Shown: positions 61,495 to 64,000 of the stretch, one piece after another
Position numbering within the stretch: position 1 is the stretch's first letter
Layout: every line of letters starts with the position of its first letter
Assembly: GCA_951813285.1 (NCBI GenBank)
Contig: OX638355.1
Location: forward strand, 2,046,653 to 2,110,652
Origin: Terriglobia bacterium
Lineage (GTDB): Bacteria > Acidobacteriota > Terriglobia > Versatilivoradales > Versatilivoraceae
Reading direction: 5' to 3'
Length of the DNA: 64,000 nucleotides
Translations under genes and position numbers: made by a program
The notes under the pieces: generated by a model
What the model was told of the DNA's origin: nothing
The model's database searches: none
Seen by the model: the letters and a program-made list of their open reading frames with translations, nothing else

Positions 61495-64000
61495 CTACCG
61501 AAAGGTGAAGGCAACCTCTTCCAAAATGGGCGAGCCTGCGCCGTGGGGGGTGTTCAGGAAGGCCCGGTACTGGATCCAGCCGTGGCCTTCGGGACGGTCC
61601 GCCAGTGCCGAGGGGTGTTCGAAATAGGAACCGGGGCCGGAGGGTCCCTCCCAGCGGGCCTTTTCCAGCCCCTGCTCGTCCGCGGCGGTGCGAAGCTGAA
61701 AGCGGAGGGTGCTTCCATGGGGCGTCTGTCCCCGCCAGGCCAGGTCGGCGGGCTGACGGTCGCCATAGTTGAAGGCCGACGAGACATAGGTGAACTCGTG
61801 GCGTCGATCATAGATGTTGCCGAGGTCCACCACCGAGTCGAAGTGGGGGCCGCGCACGGGGATCTCCAGGCGATGATCGGCTCGGAAGCCCTCGGGACTG
61901 CCCCAGTAGAGATAGGAATCGGTCACGTGGTCGCCAAAGGAACCGATCCGGTTGGGATCGCCTTCGGACCGATGGCAGATGATCAGGATGTCGGCATAGC
62001 CGTCGCGGTTGAAGTCGGCCACCATGCTGCCGGTTCCGGCGTTGCTGGGTAGCTCGAACATGCGGTCGGAGCTGATGCCGTCCGGTCCCCCCAGGTAGAT
62101 CTTGGTCATGGTGGCCCGGCTGGAGCCGGTGTTGTAGCTGGGGCAGATGAAATCCAGCCAGCCGTCCTGGTTCACGTCGCCAACCGTCAGGGTGATGAGT
62201 CCCTCGGTGGCGAACTCGAGCCTGCCCTCGCTCTTGTACTCCCCACTGGAATTTCCCCAATAGACGAAGCCGGTGGTCTGGCGTTTCCCCAGATCACCAC
62301 CTCGGGTCAGGATCAGGTCCAGATAGGAGTCCCGATTGAGGTCCGCCACCTCGGACCCGTGCATTCCCTTGCTGTCGGGGATCTGAGTCCTGCGGCTCTC
62401 GGAGAAATTGCGGCTGCCGTCGTTCCAGAAGACTCCCACTCCCTCGCTGCCCCCGAAGACTAGATCGGGTCTGCCGTCCATATTGAGATCGGCGACGGTG
62501 GAGGTGCCTCCGCCGGGAACTTCGCTCCGCTGGGTCACCACGAATCCCTCCGGACTCCCCCAATAGATGAAAGCTCCCTTGATTCCGTCTTCCGGACGGG
62601 GAGAGTTGCTGAGGATGACGTCCAGGTGACCGTCCTGGTCCAGGTCGGCGATGGAGGCCCCGGCGCTGCCCACGCCCATGAGGGCCGAGCGGCTGTCGAC
62701 CGAGAAACCCGCGGAGTTCCCCCAGTAGATATAGCTTTCCTGGCGCCAGCGGACCGTTTCCCCGAAGTTGGAGACCAGGAAGTCGACCCAGCCGTCGTCG
62801 TTGAGATCGGCGGCCGCCCACTCGTAGGGGTCGACCGAGGGGAGTGAGAGGCGGTCTTCCGGTGTATATCGTCCCTCCCGATTGCCCCAGTAGATATAGG
62901 TGGGGACAACGCCGCCTCGGGAGCGGGAAATGGTGTTCATGAACAGCAGGTCGGGATGGCCGTCCTGGTTGAAGTCCGAGACCAGGTTGCCGACCGCGCC
63001 CTGAGTGAAGAGGGAGGTGCGGCGCACATCGGAAAAGGTGCCCTCGGAGTTCCAGAGAACGACCGAGGGCACGTCGAAGGAAAAGTGCTCCTTGTAGTTG
63101 GAGACGATAATTTCGGGATATCGGTCGTGGTTCAGGTCGGCCACCGAGACCCCCCAGGCTCCCACCGTCTCGAATTCCTGCCGGCCCTCATCGCTGAAGC
63201 CGCTCTCCCCTCCCCAATAGAGGTAGGAATGGGTCAGACGATTGTTGCTGGCGTGGTGGTTGGTAAAGAAAACGTCGTTGCGGCCGTCCCGGTTCAGATC
63301 GGCCACGGCGCAGGCCTTGGCGTTGCTGGTGGCCAGCTCCAGCCGACGGCCGGGCTTGAAGCCCTTGGAGCCGTTGAGGTAGGCATAGGAGACGGAGCCC
63401 TCGCCGTTGGCGAAGACGATGTCGGGGCGGCCGTCGTTGTTCACGTCTCCCAGAGTCACCCAGTTGGCCTGGTGGGTGGGCAATCCGGTCCGGCGCGCCG
63501 CGTCGAATCCCTTGGCCCCGCCCCAGTAGATAAAGGAGTCCACGTCGGGATTGCCGTCCCGTCCCTGGTTGGCCAGCACGATGTCCGGCCAGCCGTCCTG
63601 GTTCAAGTCCCCGATGACGACCGAGGAGGCGCCCAGGGCCGGGAGATCGATCTGGTTGTCGTCGCTGTAGCCGTCAGCCGAACCCCAGTAGATTCTGGAG
63701 GGAGACTCGTACCCTCCGGTGGCGGCCCGATATTCCCAGAAACCGGCAGAGAAGGCGAATACGATGTCGGGGAAGCCGTCCTTGTTGAGGTCTTCGACGG
63801 CCGCGTGCTGGGCGGCCCGGCTGGGCAGCGCCACCTTGCGTGCAAAGGGATGAAAGCCCCATTGGGAATCATCCTTGCGCGACTTGAGCTCCTGGATGCC
63901 GCCGTAGTAGACGTATGAGTCCATGCCGTCCCAGGTTCCGTTGGTGTAGTTGGCCAGGACCAGGTCCATCTGGCCGTCCCCGTCCAGATCGGCGGCAGCC
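61495..64000 (-). CDS. FG-GAP/VCBS repeat protein, truncated by the window edge
   Basis: At least 835 residues; the frame is open at base 64000, so the N-terminus is missing (an internal ATG at 63969 is probably not the start). About 14 repeats of the form DLNxDGxxDxVxxN...YWG (for example DLNQDGWPDIVLANQG) form beta-propeller blades with Ca2+-binding DxNxDG loops. The C-terminal ~120 residues (LAWRGQTPHGSTLRFQLRTA ... ILEEVAFTFR) look like a separate beta-sandwich. Probably a large secreted or outer-surface binding protein. Convergent with the SDR gene, 30 nt apart. Confidence 0.88.
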   Translation of the reverse strand, partial: AAADLDGDGQMDLVLANYTNGTWDGMDSYVYYGGIQELKSRKDDSQWGFHPFARKVALPSRAAQHAAVEDLNKDGFPDIVFAFSAGFWEYRAATGGYESPSRIYWGSADGYSDDNQIDLPALGASSVVIGDLNQDGWPDIVLANQGRDGNPDVDSFIYWGGAKGFDAARRTGLPTHQANWVTLGDVNNDGRPDIVFANGEGSVSYAYLNGSKGFKPGRRLELATSNAKACAVADLNRDGRNDVFFTNHHASNNRLTHSYLYWGGESGFSDEGRQEFETVGAWGVSVADLNHDRYPEIIVSNYKEHFSFDVPSVVLWNSEGTFSDVRRTSLFTQGAVGNLVSDFNQDGHPDLLFMNTISRSRGGVVPTYIYWGNREGRYTPEDRLSLPSVDPYEWAAADLNDDGWVDFLVSNFGETVRWRQESYIYWGNSAGFSVDSRSALMGVGSAGASIADLDQDGHLDVILSNSPRPEDGIKGAFIYWGSPEGFVVTQRSEVPGGGTSTVADLNMDGRPDLVFGGSEGVGVFWNDGSRNFSESRRTQIPDSKGMHGSEVADLNRDSYLDLILTRGGDLGKRQTTGFVYWGNSSGEYKSEGRLEFATEGLITLTVGDVNQDGWLDFICPSYNTGSSRATMTKIYLGGPDGISSDRMFELPSNAGTGSMVADFNRDGYADILIICHRSEGDPNRIGSFGDHVTDSYLYWGSPEGFRADHRLEIPVRGPHFDSVVDLGNIYDRRHEFTYVSSAFNYGDRQPADLAWRGQTPHGSTLRFQLRTAADEQGLEKARWEGPSGPGSYFEHPSALADRPEGHGWIQYRAFLNTPHGAGSPILEEVAFTFR

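Overview
The window is a high-GC (roughly 60%) bacterial chromosome segment that looks like a member of the Acidobacteriota. The basis is the minus-strand cell-shape cluster mreB-mreC-mreD-mrdA-rodA followed by an RNase E/G gene, secreted gluconolactonase- and alpha-galactosidase-like enzymes, paired Gfo/Idh oxidoreductases, a phytanoyl-CoA dioxygenase-like enzyme, and many palindromic intergenic repeats. No rRNA, tRNA, phage, transposase or CRISPR was seen. The phylum call is an inference from gene content and order, not a measured placement. A complete Na+-NQR set would fit a marine or saline setting, but that is weaker still.

Layout. 1-5.8 kb: a truncated EEP-family hydrolase, a zinc-ribbon membrane protein, a PhyH dioxygenase, a Tat-exported GH36-type alpha-galactosidase and a YeeZ-like epimerase. 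5.8-6.75 kb: a 189-bp tandem-repeat array. 6.75-15.4 kb (minus): rng with a very long insert in its S1 domain, then the elongasome genes rodA, mrdA, mreD, mreC and mreB. 15.9-24.7 kb: a PpiD/SurA-type foldase, secreted and zinc-ribbon membrane proteins, two Gfo/Idh dehydrogenases with a 3-hydroxyisobutyrate-dehydrogenase-like enzyme, and a small ACT protein. 24.8-27.1 kb (minus): an ECF sigma / anti-sigma / Spy-like / methyltransferase operon. 27.8-32.3 kb: lexA with a palindrome over its promoter, small unknown genes, an Smr protein and ilvD. 32.3-39.8 kb (minus): nqrABCDEF-apbE-nqrM, with a palindromic repeat placed between nqrF and apbE. 40-50 kb: lipoprotein cyclophilin, a Rieske fusion protein, Nudix, HtrA, TlpA/DsbD redox genes, coaE and folD. 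50-64 kb: aroF behind an apparent leader-peptide attenuator, xdhC, an aldehyde dehydrogenase, galU, selB, a TPR protein, an SMP-30 protein, an FlK-like thioesterase, an SDR and a truncated FG-GAP repeat protein.

How it fits together. The mre cluster and rng form the cell-elongation block. Na+-NQR has its flavinylation enzyme (ApbE) and its iron-sulfur maturation factor (NqrM) in the same run. DsbD and TlpA form a periplasmic disulfide-reduction pair. The sigma/anti-sigma/Spy operon is probably an envelope-stress module.

The most interesting item is upstream of aroF (50042-50337). A near-consensus promoter is followed by a GTG-started 48-codon leader ORF containing consecutive Trp-Tyr-Phe codons. 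Its RNA can form three mutually exclusive hairpins ending in an intrinsic terminator just before the aroF ribosome-binding site. This reads as transcription attenuation of DAHP synthase by all three aromatic amino acids. The second theme is repeats: several intergenic families (one a 150-151-bp element with perfect 25-bp inverted ends) appear to supply the start of apbE and the 3' ends of galU and the thioesterase gene.
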